From NCBI RefSeq assembly GCF_000424285.1, contig NZ_KE384157.1, positions 281,167-345,166 on the forward strand: DNA of 64,000 nt, given 5' to 3'. The notes under the pieces are model-generated. The model was not told the DNA's origin and did no database searches. It worked only from the letters and a program-made list of their open reading frames with translations. Made by a program: the position numbers and the translations under genes. Below are positions 8,602-17,569 of the stretch, piece after piece (the stretch's first letter is position 1; each line of letters begins with the position of its first letter). The DNA is from Butyrivibrio sp. MB2005. GTDB taxonomy: Bacteria; Bacillota; Clostridia; Lachnospirales; Lachnospiraceae.

Positions 8602-9960
8602 TTAATCTGCAAGAGGTGCAACCTTTTTGCCGTACACCTTTTTAAAAAATACAGTAGAAAGCCCAAGGGATGCAATCTCTGCGATGGGGAATGCCCACCA
8701 TACAGCGTTAACATTGCCTGTAAGTGAAAGAAGCCATGCCACGGGAATAAGCACCACCAACTGACGTCCCACTGAGACGATCAATGAATAAATACTTTCT
8801 GAAAAAGCCTGGAATACTGAACCAAGGGCGATACAAATGCCTGCAAGAGGGAAGCTAAGGCTTATTATCCTAAGGGCCGGAACACCGATTACATCCATTT
8901 CTGCTGAAGCGTTGAACAGTGCCAGGAGAACCTTTGGAAAAATTTGGAAGCTAAGTGTACCTACTAACATTATTCCAAGGGCAAGAGTGATTGCAAACCT
9001 GAGAGCCTCTTCAATTCTCTTTTTGTAGCCTGCGCCATAGTTATAGGCAAGAACAGGAATAAGCCCGTTGTTCAGACCAAATATCGGCATGAAGAAAAAG
9101 CTCTGAAGCTTAAAGTACACGCCAAATACAGCCGCTGCCGTGGTGGAGAATCCTATGAGTATCAGGTTCATTGCATAGGTCATGATAGAACCGATGGACA
9201 TCATAAGAATTGAAGGAACACCTACAAAATATATCTCTTTAACAATGTCAGCTTTGGGTGAGAAAATGAGCTTTGGCTTGATGCTAATATCAGGATTCTT
9301 TTTGAGGTTACAGAAAAGTCCCACAGATGCCGCAACGATCTGTCCCATAACTGTGGCAACTGCCGCACCTGCAACTCCCATTCTGGGGAATCCGAAAAGT
9401 CCAAAGATCATGATAGGATCAAAGATAATATTGATAACTGCGCCTGTCATCTGAGATGCCATACTGAAAACGGTGCGTCCCGTTGACTGAAGCATTCTCT
9501 CAAAGGTCATCTGGAAGAAAATACCTGCGGAGCAGAGGCAGATGATCCTAAGGTACTGAACTGCATACTCGATGATAAGCGGATCGTTTGTCTGAGTACG
9601 GATAAAGGGTTCAACGAAAAATACACCAATAATAAAGAACACGAGATAGTTCATTAATGTAAGAAGTATAGTTGTGTTTGCCGCTGCGTCAGATCTGTCG
9701 AATTTCTTTTCTCCAAGGGATCTCGAAAGCAGTGCATTCATACCTACGCCTGTACCTGAACCAAGAGCAATCATGAAGTTCTGGAGCGGAAACGCAAGAG
9801 TTACCGCAGTAAGAGCCGCCTCATCAATTCTTGCAACAAAGATGCTGTCCACAACATTGTAAAGAGCCTGCACCAGCATGGATGCCATCATAGGCAGGGA
9901 CATAGTGATTATAAGTTTCTTAATGGGAAGGACACCCATCTTGTTTTCTGTAGCTGACAT
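8602..9960 (-). CDS. MATE-family efflux transporter
   Basis: A 452-residue protein with twelve predicted membrane helices in two repeats, typical of the multidrug and toxic compound extrusion family (PIKKLIITMSLPMMASMLVQ start; VVDSIFVARI). ATG 9960 is preferred over 9978 because GAGG lies 5 bases upstream of the former. It is the first gene of the run down to 3916. MATE proteins exchange Na+ or H+ for organic cations or other small molecules; substrate not predictable here. Confidence 0.92.
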   Translation of the reverse strand: MSATENKMGVLPIKKLIITMSLPMMASMLVQALYNVVDSIFVARIDEAALTAVTLAFPLQNFMIALGSGTGVGMNALLSRSLGEKKFDRSDAAANTTILLTLMNYLVFFIIGVFFVEPFIRTQTNDPLIIEYAVQYLRIICLCSAGIFFQMTFERMLQSTGRTVFSMASQMTGAVINIIFDPIMIFGLFGFPRMGVAGAAVATVMGQIVAASVGLFCNLKKNPDISIKPKLIFSPKADIVKEIYFVGVPSILMMSIGSIMTYAMNLILIGFSTTAAAVFGVYFKLQSFFFMPIFGLNNGLIPVLAYNYGAGYKKRIEEALRFAITLALGIMLVGTLSFQIFPKVLLALFNASAEMDVIGVPALRIISLSFPLAGICIALGSVFQAFSESIYSLIVSVGRQLVVLIPVAWLLSLTGNVNAVWWAFPIAEIASLGLSTVFFKKVYGKKVAPLAD

Positions 9961-10097
9961 TATTACCTCGTCTTTCATGAAATGTATGTTTATAACGAAT
10001 GGCTTAGCATAAAATGATTGAGCCGAATTAAGATTTTATATTAAATATTGTACCATGTAAACCTTAATATCTGTATGTATGAAAACATGACCACGTA

Positions 10098-10128
10098 AAA
10101 ACGGGGCCGCGCCTGGCAGCCCCGTTTT
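10098..10128 (-). terminator. Intrinsic terminator after the lipoprotein gene
   Basis: A 10-bp perfect stem AAAACGGGGC / GCCCCGTTTT (10098-10107 with 10119-10128), followed on the minus strand by TTTTT. It lies 27 bases after the small 22-codon frame and serves the lipoprotein unit; the plus strand also has a short U-tract. Confidence 0.8.
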
Positions 10129-10154
10129 AATTAGTTCATAGCTAATATGTAAGT

Positions 10155-10223
10155 TTATTTAACTATCATACCTGTCTCTCTGTCTGCGAAGACGCCGACC
10201 ATGATGAGGAATACAATACCCAT
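10155..10223 (-). CDS. Possible 22-residue hydrophobic peptide
   Basis: ATG 10223 begins a 22-codon frame (MGIVFLIMVGVFADRETGMI, then VK and TAA). AGGGG lies 4 bases upstream, and the frame is between the lipoprotein stop and the terminator at 10098-10128. The first 12 residues are hydrophobic. It could be a tiny membrane peptide or the degraded end of a longer gene; size makes it uncertain. Confidence 0.35.
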   Translation of the reverse strand: MGIVFLIMVGVFADRETGMIVK

Positions 10224-10247
10224 AATCCCCTGGTGGCTAAAAGCCTT

Positions 10248-10820
10248 TTAGTAATTCTCTCTTGTCTCTTCCCCTAAAATACTGCCCTTCATTTCTTCAA
10301 ATTTCTTATCAAGCTCCTCTAAAAGAGCATAGTCTTCGTCGGAATATTCTTTGTATTCATCAAGATAAAACATCGAACGACGCTCGTCATCCGGTGATGT
10401 TTTCTTAAAACAAATGGCATACTGCCATGGCGAATAGTCAGTAATAAAATTGTCGCTGTCACTTCGCTGTTCCAAAGAAACAACATCCTTTTCCCTGATA
10501 AATTCATCAAAGGCTATCAGCTTATCAACAAGAACGGCATAGGTGGTAACGGTCATAGGTTCCCCTGCAGCCTCACAGTTAAAACTCTGTATAACCCACC
10601 TATCGTCAATTTCCCTTACAGTGTCGTAAGAGCCCCCGCCGATCATAGTGCTGGATCCCGCTCTGTGATCATAGTATTCAAGCTCTATGTTCTGAAGTCG
10701 TTCATCTTTAACCTTTGCTTCATCTTCAGAAGGCTTTTGCAGACCGCATCCAAAGAGCGATGCCAGAAATACCATTAGTCCCATAGCTAAAGCTATTCCT
10801 TTCACATTTCGTTTCATCAC
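10248..10820 (-). CDS. Putative lipoprotein of unknown function
   Basis: A 190-residue protein with a lipoprotein signal: Lys/Arg start, hydrophobic stretch and lipobox ASLFGC with Cys at about 26. The mature part is acidic and ends in a charged helix. No enzymatic motif is recognised. GGGGG precedes the double ATG (10820/10817). It stands alone between two terminators. Confidence 0.75.
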   Translation of the reverse strand: MMKRNVKGIALAMGLMVFLASLFGCGLQKPSEDEAKVKDERLQNIELEYYDHRAGSSTMIGGGSYDTVREIDDRWVIQSFNCEAAGEPMTVTTYAVLVDKLIAFDEFIREKDVVSLEQRSDSDNFITDYSPWQYAICFKKTSPDDERRSMFYLDEYKEYSDEDYALLEELDKKFEEMKGSILGEETRENY

Positions 10821-10930
10821 GTTTACCCCCGCAAATACCGGTCAACTCTATAAAAAAAATGTCGAACATTATAAATATAAAAACAATTATCAATTTACTA
10901 AATCACGCAACAATTATAACAGAAAAAAGA

Positions 10931-10964
10931 ACCCCAAAGTAGCATTTCTTAACTACCTTGGGGT
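10931..10964 (-). terminator. Intrinsic terminator of the L,D-transpeptidase gene
   Basis: Stem ACCCCAAAGTAG (10931-10942) with CTACCTTGGGGT (10953-10964), one mismatch, then a T-rich run on the minus strand (TTCTTTTTT). Confidence 0.8.
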
Positions 10965-11015
10965 AATCTGATTTATTTTAGTTTCCTAAGATCTTCACTA
11001 TTACTAATCTATGCC

Positions 11016-11666
11016 TCAGTGAACAATTACCGCGGTTCCAACACTTGCCATATCGTAAAGTGCAACTGCTGCATCATGAGGAAGATTCACACATCCGTGG
11101 GACCCGTTTGTCTGATAGATATCTCCACCAAAGCTGCTGCGCCATGTGGCATCATGAAGACCTATGCTTCCATTAAAGGGCATCCACCTGTCTACCCATA
11201 CATGCCATGTGGGACCTGTGAGATATTTTCCCGGAACCTCTGCGGTAATCGCATAATTGCCTGCAGGTGTTCCGCGGCCAAGACTGGTATTTCCTGTAAC
11301 GCAGGGAGACGAAAGAACTACCTGTCCATTTACAAAATAATTTACCATCTGGGCTGCAAGATCAACATCTATATACGTTGCACCGCTCTGGGGCTGAGAC
11401 TGCGGTTGCTGCACCGGCACACCTTTTGAAATCTGTCCCTGACAGCTTGCTATCTCTTCCTGCTGATTCTGGAATCTTCCTTCCTTAACTCCGAAATTCT
11501 GATAATGATTGTAGAGGACTGCTGGATCACTACCCAGCGCCTGGACCACATCCGGATATTTTCTTGCATAGTAATCAGCATCAAAGCCATCCGCTTTTAC
11601 TGATATAAGACTAAAACAGAGCGTTAATACAAAACATGGAATAAAGACAAAGAATAGTTTCTTCAT
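11016..11666 (-). CDS. Secreted L,D-transpeptidase (YkuD domain)
   Basis: A 216-residue exported enzyme. The signal peptide is about 1-26 (cleavage near VKA/DGF). Residues about 27-60 resemble a short repeat seen in Clostridial surface proteins (DADYYARKYPDVVQALG). A Gln/Pro linker leads to the YkuD domain with IGLHDATW and the catalytic SHGCVNLP motif (Cys near the C-terminus). Such enzymes make 3-3 peptidoglycan cross-links or attach proteins. ATG 11666 follows GGGGG at 10 bases; the longer frame from 11693 lacks one. Confidence 0.9.
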   Translation of the reverse strand: MKKLFFVFIPCFVLTLCFSLISVKADGFDADYYARKYPDVVQALGSDPAVLYNHYQNFGVKEGRFQNQQEEIASCQGQISKGVPVQQPQSQPQSGATYIDVDLAAQMVNYFVNGQVVLSSPCVTGNTSLGRGTPAGNYAITAEVPGKYLTGPTWHVWVDRWMPFNGSIGLHDATWRSSFGGDIYQTNGSHGCVNLPHDAAVALYDMASVGTAVIVH

Positions 11667-11825
11667 ATCCAGAATCCCCCTTCGTGTAACCACAATTATA
11701 TCATCAGCTCGTATATGAAAAGACTATTTTACGATATTTTTACAAATGTTTTATTTTTCCATAATGATTGAAAAATTAATATTCTCTAAAATCGATATGG
11801 TCATACCTTGCGAAAACAGTGGATA

Positions 11826-11834
11826 TGATATAAT
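11826..11834 (+). promoter_or_regulatory. Extended -10 promoter
   Basis: TGATATAAT (TGn plus TATAAT at 11829-11834) lies 37 bases before ATG 11871. A weak TTGCGA -35 at 11808-11813 has a 15-base spacer, acceptable for an extended -10. Confidence 0.6.
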
Positions 11835-11870
11835 TATTGTGATTAACTGTGAGGAAGGGTTGGAAGTAGC

Positions 11871-12593
11871 ATGTTTACCTACATCAAACCGGAATTCATG
11901 ATACATACCTTTACGCAGCAGCGGGACAATGTACTGAATGAACGCAGTCTTTGTGTTGCCCGCTTAGGTGACTATGCCATTCAGATGGCAAAAGTCGACG
12001 ATTCTACATTTTCGTTAAGCCTTGAGAATGCTTCTGAAGGCGCAACCTACGCAGGAAAAGTCATAAATATAAATAACACAAACGAAGCGTCCATAGCTCT
12101 TATCGTTGATGATCTGTTCAGACGGATGCAGACCATCAATGAAAAAGAGATTTTTGATATGCGTGAAAATATCTGGAAGTGGTATGCCCTCAGCTGGCTT
12201 GAAGAACAGGATATATCCCTTGAGGATTATCTGGACAGCAGAATGGGCCATTCCTATGAGGAGATGCCTCACTGGAAAAGCTTTGAAGAGTATATGGCGG
12301 AGGACTATCTGAGCATCGCATCCACCATGAACATTATAAACAAGTATGCTCAGACTCCTGAAGAAAGCGAGAAGTATCGCACCTTTGCAGCCAAAGATAT
12401 AGTCGAGGTGCGCCAGCGCCATTCTCTGGATATCATCCAGAAGGAATTCGCAGCAAAGGCAGATGGCTATGAGAAAAAGAAGACTTACGGTTTTGGTATA
12501 GAAATTGTTGCAGATTCCAGAAATGAAGCAAGGGAAAAGCTTGAGGCATTACTTAAGGATACTCCTGTTGGAGAATTTATCATAAGAGGTTAA
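11871..12593 (+). CDS. Hypothetical protein
   Basis: A 240-residue soluble, acidic protein without signal peptide or membrane segment. It begins MFTYIKPEFMIHTF and has a mixed alpha/beta N-terminal half and a helical, Glu-rich second half. AGGAAGG precedes the ATG. I do not recognise a family; Lachnospiraceae carry many DUF proteins of this size. Its nearest partner is the secreted protein at 12666, 72 bases on. Confidence 0.75.
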   Translation: MFTYIKPEFMIHTFTQQRDNVLNERSLCVARLGDYAIQMAKVDDSTFSLSLENASEGATYAGKVININNTNEASIALIVDDLFRRMQTINEKEIFDMRENIWKWYALSWLEEQDISLEDYLDSRMGHSYEEMPHWKSFEEYMAEDYLSIASTMNIINKYAQTPEESEKYRTFAAKDIVEVRQRHSLDIIQKEFAAKADGYEKKKTYGFGIEIVADSRNEAREKLEALLKDTPVGEFIIRG

Positions 12594-12665
12594 AAGTACC
12601 CTGTTTTATGCCGAAAAACATTTATATAAGTTTTTCGCAAGTTAAACTTCAAGGGGGATTTAGAT

Positions 12666-13169
12666 ATGAACAGACCTTTAGTCAGCATAAATTCGATGAT
12701 CAAATATGCCATAGCTGCATTCTTTTTATCCATGATCATTTTTTTATTCCCAATTAGCGCAAAGGCTACAACCTTAGAGCCTGTAGATGGAAATGACAAT
12801 TCAGTTCAGGTCACGGTAGGTACGGACGCAGACGGTAATACCACTGTTTCTTACAACAATCATGTTTTTACAAGAAAATATAATGGTTGGTATGTTCCCG
12901 CAGCATATATTTACGATGGAACAGACCTTGCTGTTTATCTTGATGCCAAGGTTGCTTTTACAAGACGAACAAGCACAAGGCATGACGGCTTTTTATTCGT
13001 AAAAATGTCAGGGGGCTGGTACCGTCATGAGCTTCATATAAACGACGGCCGTGCTCTTGCAGATGTATTCAACGAGGCGGCAGGTATCACCAGTACTTAT
13101 AATCCCTACGGTAATCCTGTTCTCTACGATCTGCCTATTCCCAGTGGTCAGCCAGAAGCCACTCCTTAA
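12666..13169 (+). CDS. Secreted protein of unknown function
   Basis: A 167-residue protein with signal peptide to about residue 34 (hydrophobic core then SAKA/TT). The mature part has Val/Thr/Gly-rich beta-like segments and aromatic WYVPAAY and GGWYRHEL pieces, suggesting a small beta-sheet surface domain. AAGGGGG precedes the ATG. It ends before a shared terminator. Function unknown. Confidence 0.7.
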   Translation: MNRPLVSINSMIKYAIAAFFLSMIIFLFPISAKATTLEPVDGNDNSVQVTVGTDADGNTTVSYNNHVFTRKYNGWYVPAAYIYDGTDLAVYLDAKVAFTRRTSTRHDGFLFVKMSGGWYRHELHINDGRALADVFNEAAGITSTYNPYGNPVLYDLPIPSGQPEATP

Positions 13170-13192
13170 GATAATGTTTTGAGACTATATAA

Positions 13193-13228
13193 AAGGCTCC
13201 CCTATTCACTATTGAATAAGGGAGTCTT
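13193..13228. terminator. Bidirectional terminator
   Basis: A 16-bp stem (13193-13208 with 13213-13228) with one mismatch and one G-U pair lies between convergent genes; its A-rich foot gives TTTT on the minus-strand side and CTTAATTATTT on the plus side. Confidence 0.75.
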
Positions 13229-13230
13229 AA

Positions 13231-14889
13231 TTATTTGTTATAGATTTCCAGCTTCTTAAATTCATCCAAGGCAACAGGCATTGCGTAATAATAGCCCTGA
13301 TAATCATCCACAGGATAATCAAGGATGCGCTCTGCTGTGTCCTCGTTACCGATACCCGTCGCGCACACACTCATATTCATGTTGACCGCAAAACCGGTGA
13401 TTGCTTCAGCCATGTGTCTGCTAAGAGGGTTCTTGGTAATATTCTCTGTGATCTCCTGCCCCAACTTAATGATATTAAGAGGCAGAGACGTTGCAAGATC
13501 CAGTGTCGTAAAGTCGCTTACATCAAGAGCTATTCTGATTCCGCAGGACTTAAGGAAAATGACCTGGCTCTTTAAATAGTCAAAGTTAATATCCCTTGTC
13601 ACATTTGAAAGCTCAATACACAGAGCTGTTCCGGGGAATCTGTTGCTCCTTAGAAGCTCTACTATGGTAGTTCTGAAATCGCTTCGCTCTAGCTGCATAT
13701 AGGCTAGATTAATGCTGAGATAAAAATCCGGATGATCCTTTAATATCTCAAGTCCGTCCTTCATGGCTCTGTCGAGAACCCATGTGCCAAGAGCATAGAA
13801 GGATTCATCCTGCTCAAGCCATGGGATGAATTCACTTGGAGAAACATCGCCGTAGGGCTGCATGTTCCATCTAAGGAGAACCTCAGCTCCCGTAAGCCTT
13901 CCATCCTTTTTGGCAATTATAGGCTGATAGTTCAGATAAAAGCCCTTGCAGTGATCAAGAACCGACTCTCTAACAGCTGCCACAAGTTCAATGGTGCTCT
14001 TATTGTTATCAAGCTCGTTATTATGGAAAATGATCAGATTTCCATGTTTTCTTCTCTTGGAATAATCAAGGGCGTACTTGGCACTTGTGTAAACCGCGTG
14101 TACATCAACTCCCGGTTCATCAGCCACAATAACGCCGCCTCCAAGCTCAGCAGATACGCTGCTGGTTCCTACCTTGATGCTCTGCCTTACATACTGGCGC
14201 ATTCTCTGATAGAGAAGCTTTATCTCTTCAAGAGTCATCTTGGTGGTACATACTCCGAGAATAGTACCGTCTCCTCTGTAAACATGCCCCTTTTCTCCAA
14301 CCTCGGACTGGAGATATTCAGCCATGGATTTCAGCATTCTGTTTCCGAACATGTAGCCGTAAAGCCTGTTAATATCACCAAAATCAATTACATTTACAAC
14401 AAGCAGAATGTATTTTTCCTGGAGAGTCTCAAGCCTGTGCATGTAGTTCAGCATCTCGTAGTGATTGGACAATCCGCTGATAGGATCTGTGGTATCAACG
14501 ATACCTTTATTTATTAGTGAGCAGGCATAGAAGGCTGCTTTACCCGAATAATCCTTGATAACAACACCCTTGCAGGAGCAGGCAACATATTCGCCGTTCT
14601 TATTGCGGGCACGATATTCGAAGCTGGGGTTAACCCTGTTTCCTGAAAAAGCCACCGCCAGATGTTCTCTGTAGGTCTCCCTGTCCTCGGGATGAACGTG
14701 CACTTCCCAGACCTGATCTGCCTTGTACACAAACTCCCCGGGTAATCCGAAATACTTTACGGCATTCTCAGACCACCTGGCCATGTTTTTCTCAATATCA
14801 TACACATAAGAATATCTGCTCTTAGATGTAACCGCAAAAGTGTCATAGATTTTGCTTATAGTATCATAAGGCCCCTGTTTTTCCGCCAT
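13231..14889 (-). CDS. PAS - degenerate GGDEF - degenerate EAL protein
   Basis: A 552-residue soluble protein. Residues about 25-125 form a PAS/PAC fold (ARWSENAVKYFGLPG, FEYRARNKNGEYV). About 130-300 is a GGDEF domain whose signature is changed to YRGDGTILG. About 305-545 is an EAL domain: the EAL motif reads EVLLRW, DDFGTG reads DVSDFTTL, and the late glutamate region reads ATGIGN. Key metal and catalytic residues are missing, so it is unlikely to make or break c-di-GMP and may bind a nucleotide or protein instead. A good promoter lies at 14948-14976. Confidence 0.88.
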   Translation of the reverse strand: MAEKQGPYDTISKIYDTFAVTSKSRYSYVYDIEKNMARWSENAVKYFGLPGEFVYKADQVWEVHVHPEDRETYREHLAVAFSGNRVNPSFEYRARNKNGEYVACSCKGVVIKDYSGKAAFYACSLINKGIVDTTDPISGLSNHYEMLNYMHRLETLQEKYILLVVNVIDFGDINRLYGYMFGNRMLKSMAEYLQSEVGEKGHVYRGDGTILGVCTTKMTLEEIKLLYQRMRQYVRQSIKVGTSSVSAELGGGVIVADEPGVDVHAVYTSAKYALDYSKRRKHGNLIIFHNNELDNNKSTIELVAAVRESVLDHCKGFYLNYQPIIAKKDGRLTGAEVLLRWNMQPYGDVSPSEFIPWLEQDESFYALGTWVLDRAMKDGLEILKDHPDFYLSINLAYMQLERSDFRTTIVELLRSNRFPGTALCIELSNVTRDINFDYLKSQVIFLKSCGIRIALDVSDFTTLDLATSLPLNIIKLGQEITENITKNPLSRHMAEAITGFAVNMNMSVCATGIGNEDTAERILDYPVDDYQGYYYAMPVALDEFKKLEIYNK

Positions 14890-14947
14890 AAAGACGCATC
14901 CTCCACAAACGATGATAAACGTAAATAATTATGTTATACTGATAAAA

Positions 14948-14976
14948 ATTATAGTTTTTTCTTCAGACTCTATCAA
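14948..14976 (-). promoter_or_regulatory. Sigma-A type promoter for the GGDEF/EAL gene
   Basis: On the minus strand TTGATA (14976-14971), a 17-base spacer, then TATAAT (14953-14948), about 59 bases before ATG 14889. Confidence 0.7.
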
Positions 14977-15053
14977 CTGTTTTTGCATTTTGATATCCGC
15001 ATTGCAGATGATGAGCCGAATTAAAAAAACAAAACGGATTTTGGGAGGTTATA

Positions 15054-15497
15054 ATGGCAAAAATTTCTAACGAAGCACAGAATCAGGCTTCTATTCTCGC
15101 AAAAGGAGATCTTCAATACAAAGAATACGGAAGGCTTCTGTTTTTCGGAATTCCGTGGCCCTTCAAGCACTATGAGCTTTACAACAATGAGCTGACTATA
15201 GTTTCTGGATTCCTTAGCATCACTGAGGATGACTGCTTCATGTACAGAATAAGCGACGTGGAATTAAAAAGATCTTTTCTTCAGAGGTTATTTGGTCTTT
15301 CAACCATAACCTGCTTCACTTCTGATGTTACCGACAAGACCATTGTAATGAAAAATATAAAGCACGGCCGCGAGATAAAGGATTTCATCAATCAGGAATC
15401 TGAGCGTGCCCGCCTTCGCAGACGTACCGTTAATATGCAGGATATCGGCTTTGCTGCAGAGGACGGATCACTTGATACAGACGATCTTAACGACTGA
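15054..15497 (+). CDS. Bacterial PH-like domain protein
   Basis: A 147-residue protein. Residues 20-110 look like a bacterial pleckstrin-homology (bPH2/YdbT-type) domain: hydrophobic entry FFGIPWPFKHYELYNN, then ISDVELKRSFLQRLFGLS, TVMKN-like strand and a C-terminal helix HGREIKDFINQE. The tail is acidic. No membrane helix is seen. TGGGAGG precedes the ATG. These domains usually sit in membrane or stress proteins; a stand-alone role is unknown. Confidence 0.7.
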   Translation: MAKISNEAQNQASILAKGDLQYKEYGRLLFFGIPWPFKHYELYNNELTIVSGFLSITEDDCFMYRISDVELKRSFLQRLFGLSTITCFTSDVTDKTIVMKNIKHGREIKDFINQESERARLRRRTVNMQDIGFAAEDGSLDTDDLND

Positions 15498-15556
15498 TGG
15501 AACGACAGAACTTAATGTAGTAGCTTAACCATTTGGGTTCTTTACTAAAACTAAAA

Positions 15557-15612
15557 ATCCCGCAGGTACTATGCAGAACACATTGATTTGTGTTACTTAG
15601 TATCTGCGGGAT
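15557..15612. terminator. Bidirectional terminator ending the long valS-to-GGDEF unit
   Basis: A 15-bp outer stem ATCCCGCAGGTACTA / TAGTATCTGCGGGAT (15557-15571 with 15598-15612), one G-U pair, and an inner stem AACACA/TGTGTT. A-run before and TTTTT after give terminators both ways between convergent genes. Confidence 0.8.
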
Positions 15613-15624
15613 ATTTTTAATCTT

Positions 15625-15640
15625 ATTTCGCGAACGAAAT
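15625..15640. repeat. Short palindrome related to the ATTTCGC repeat family
   Basis: ATTTCGCGAACGAAAT at 15625-15640 resembles the ATTTCGCttGCGAAAT core seen at 60910, 61785 and 62799, and also borders a 3' intergenic space. The match is short, so the relationship is tentative. Confidence 0.4.
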
Positions 15641-15650
15641 CTTTTTTATT

Positions 15651-17558
15651 TTAGGATGCGTGATGCTTTTTCTTTACTTCGTACATTCTTGAATCACTTT
15701 CTGACAGGCACCTTTCCACATCGGATTCCTTGGTAAGAACTGACTGATACCAGCCAATTGATACCTCCAGATCGAACTTTACGGATTCATCCTTACTTTT
15801 TTCTTCGATATGCTTCTCCAGTTTAGCTGCCATCTTCTTGGGCTTCATCTCAGAGTATGGATAAACAAGAAGGAATTCGTCTCCGCCCATTCTGGAACAA
15901 TGACCATTCTCCGGGCAATATTTCTTGATGACATCTGCGATCATGATAATGGCTTCGTCGCCGGTTTCATGACCATAAGCATCATTTATCTTCTTTAGTC
16001 CGTCCAAATCAATAGTCATAAATACCAGCTCCTGGCCGGTCTTTATCCACTCATCGATGTTTTTATTCATCCACACATCAAAGCTTCGTCTGTTGCTCAT
16101 ATCAGTCATGAAGTCAGTCATACTCTTCTGCTGTGTCTGGGCAAGGAGACACCTTAGCTCTGATGCAATATAGAGCTTATTGAATGCAAGTGACAGCTTC
16201 AATATCCAGTCAAAATAATACTGATCTACTGTATCACTGAGGCTTTCAAATTCCGATACAACAAAACCAAAGCATCTGGTGCTGTCATGGAGCAGTGAAA
16301 AATACAGCGTTCTTGGCTTGTCATCATCGAAGGCTTCAAAGGTTAAGAGGTTATTTTTATTAAATACCTTGGTGTTAAAGTTTATTCTCTTTCCGTCTCT
16401 GTAGCCAAAGACAGGCTCAACCTCATCTGTGATATCTTCTTCAAATATGCGTCCATTGTTGGCATTCTTATGTCCTGAGAGGCATATAAAAAGGGATTTA
16501 TGATCTACCACAAGATTGATGTGTTTTTGTATGGTATCAAGAAGCTCCTCAATAGAGTTGCTGCTATCTAGATCTATCTGCAGCATGGTCTGGTTATGAG
16601 GCTGTCCCAAAAGGTGACTTACTCTCTCATAGTATTGATTGAGCTGCTGCTGATGGGTTTCAATTACTTCTTCACCATTGCATCCGCAGCTCTCTCTGTA
16701 CATGATCTTGGCAGGAACAGAATTAGGTGTCTTAACATAGACCTTCCTGATAAGCTTGTCGGCAAGATCAATGGTACACTCTGCCATTCCTTCAATATCA
16801 ACGCTGACTGTTGTCAGGGTAGGATGATATTCAATAGCCTCAGAAATATCATCAACACCTGTAACCTTCAGGTCTTCGGGTATGCGAAGGCCATGGTCAA
16901 TAGCAACTGTACAAAGTGCTCTTGCCATGTAATCGTTAGCACATATTACTGCATCGGGAATGTGTTCGGGATCTGAAAAGAAGTACTGGAATGCTTCTTC
17001 GCCCTTGAAACGCCACATATCTGCATGGAAAATAGAATTCTCGTAGATGGGAAGTCCCTTTTCCTTCATTGCAAGCTTATATTTTTCAAGTCTCTCATTA
17101 CTGTCGTAATGGGCAGGGTAACCCGCCATGAACATGATATTTTTGCAATTATGACAATCAGCAAGATGATTGACCACATTTACTATGGCATCATTTGCAT
17201 TACTTAAGATGCTGAGAAAATCTTTATATTTTTCTCTGAAGCTGATAACGGGGCAGGTGGCTCTGCTTCGTATCTCATCCTCAAGCATCTGTCTGATCTC
17301 CGGTCTGTCGAAGGTATCATAAGCAATAATCACCGCATCGAGACTCTCGATGGGCGCGAATTTAATAACCTTCTCATTCATCTTATTGAAATCACTCTCA
17401 TCATCAATGACCTCAAATGCAATGAAAAAGAGAAGATTATAATCCTTTTTTCTCGCCGTATTGGCAAGTGCCCGGCAAAATCTCTTCTGAAATCTTACCT
17501 CGGAACAGTTAAAAAATACGCCAATGTTCTTTTTCCCATTTAAAAGAATATTGTCCAT
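15651..17558 (-). CDS. Cytoplasmic LacI-type sensor domain fused to GGDEF diguanylate cyclase
   Basis: A 635-residue protein. Residues about 5-290 form a periplasmic-binding-protein-like fold of the LacI/GalR ligand-binding type (NIGVFFNCSE start; IPDAVICANDYMARAL; VTGVDDISEA; LTTVSVDIEGM), but without a helix-turn-helix and without signal peptide. A middle region about 320-470 may be GAF-like. The GGDEF domain (about 475-630) is intact with RMGGDEFLLVYP, so it should make c-di-GMP. Start ATG 17558 has GAGG at 8 bases; a GTG at 17567 is the alternative. Last gene of the long unit, 11 bases after the carboxypeptidase gene. Confidence 0.88.
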   Translation of the reverse strand: MDNILLNGKKNIGVFFNCSEVRFQKRFCRALANTARKKDYNLLFFIAFEVIDDESDFNKMNEKVIKFAPIESLDAVIIAYDTFDRPEIRQMLEDEIRSRATCPVISFREKYKDFLSILSNANDAIVNVVNHLADCHNCKNIMFMAGYPAHYDSNERLEKYKLAMKEKGLPIYENSIFHADMWRFKGEEAFQYFFSDPEHIPDAVICANDYMARALCTVAIDHGLRIPEDLKVTGVDDISEAIEYHPTLTTVSVDIEGMAECTIDLADKLIRKVYVKTPNSVPAKIMYRESCGCNGEEVIETHQQQLNQYYERVSHLLGQPHNQTMLQIDLDSSNSIEELLDTIQKHINLVVDHKSLFICLSGHKNANNGRIFEEDITDEVEPVFGYRDGKRINFNTKVFNKNNLLTFEAFDDDKPRTLYFSLLHDSTRCFGFVVSEFESLSDTVDQYYFDWILKLSLAFNKLYIASELRCLLAQTQQKSMTDFMTDMSNRRSFDVWMNKNIDEWIKTGQELVFMTIDLDGLKKINDAYGHETGDEAIIMIADVIKKYCPENGHCSRMGGDEFLLVYPYSEMKPKKMAAKLEKHIEEKSKDESVKFDLEVSIGWYQSVLTKESDVERCLSESDSRMYEVKKKHHAS

Positions 17559-17569
17559 GGCATTCACCT

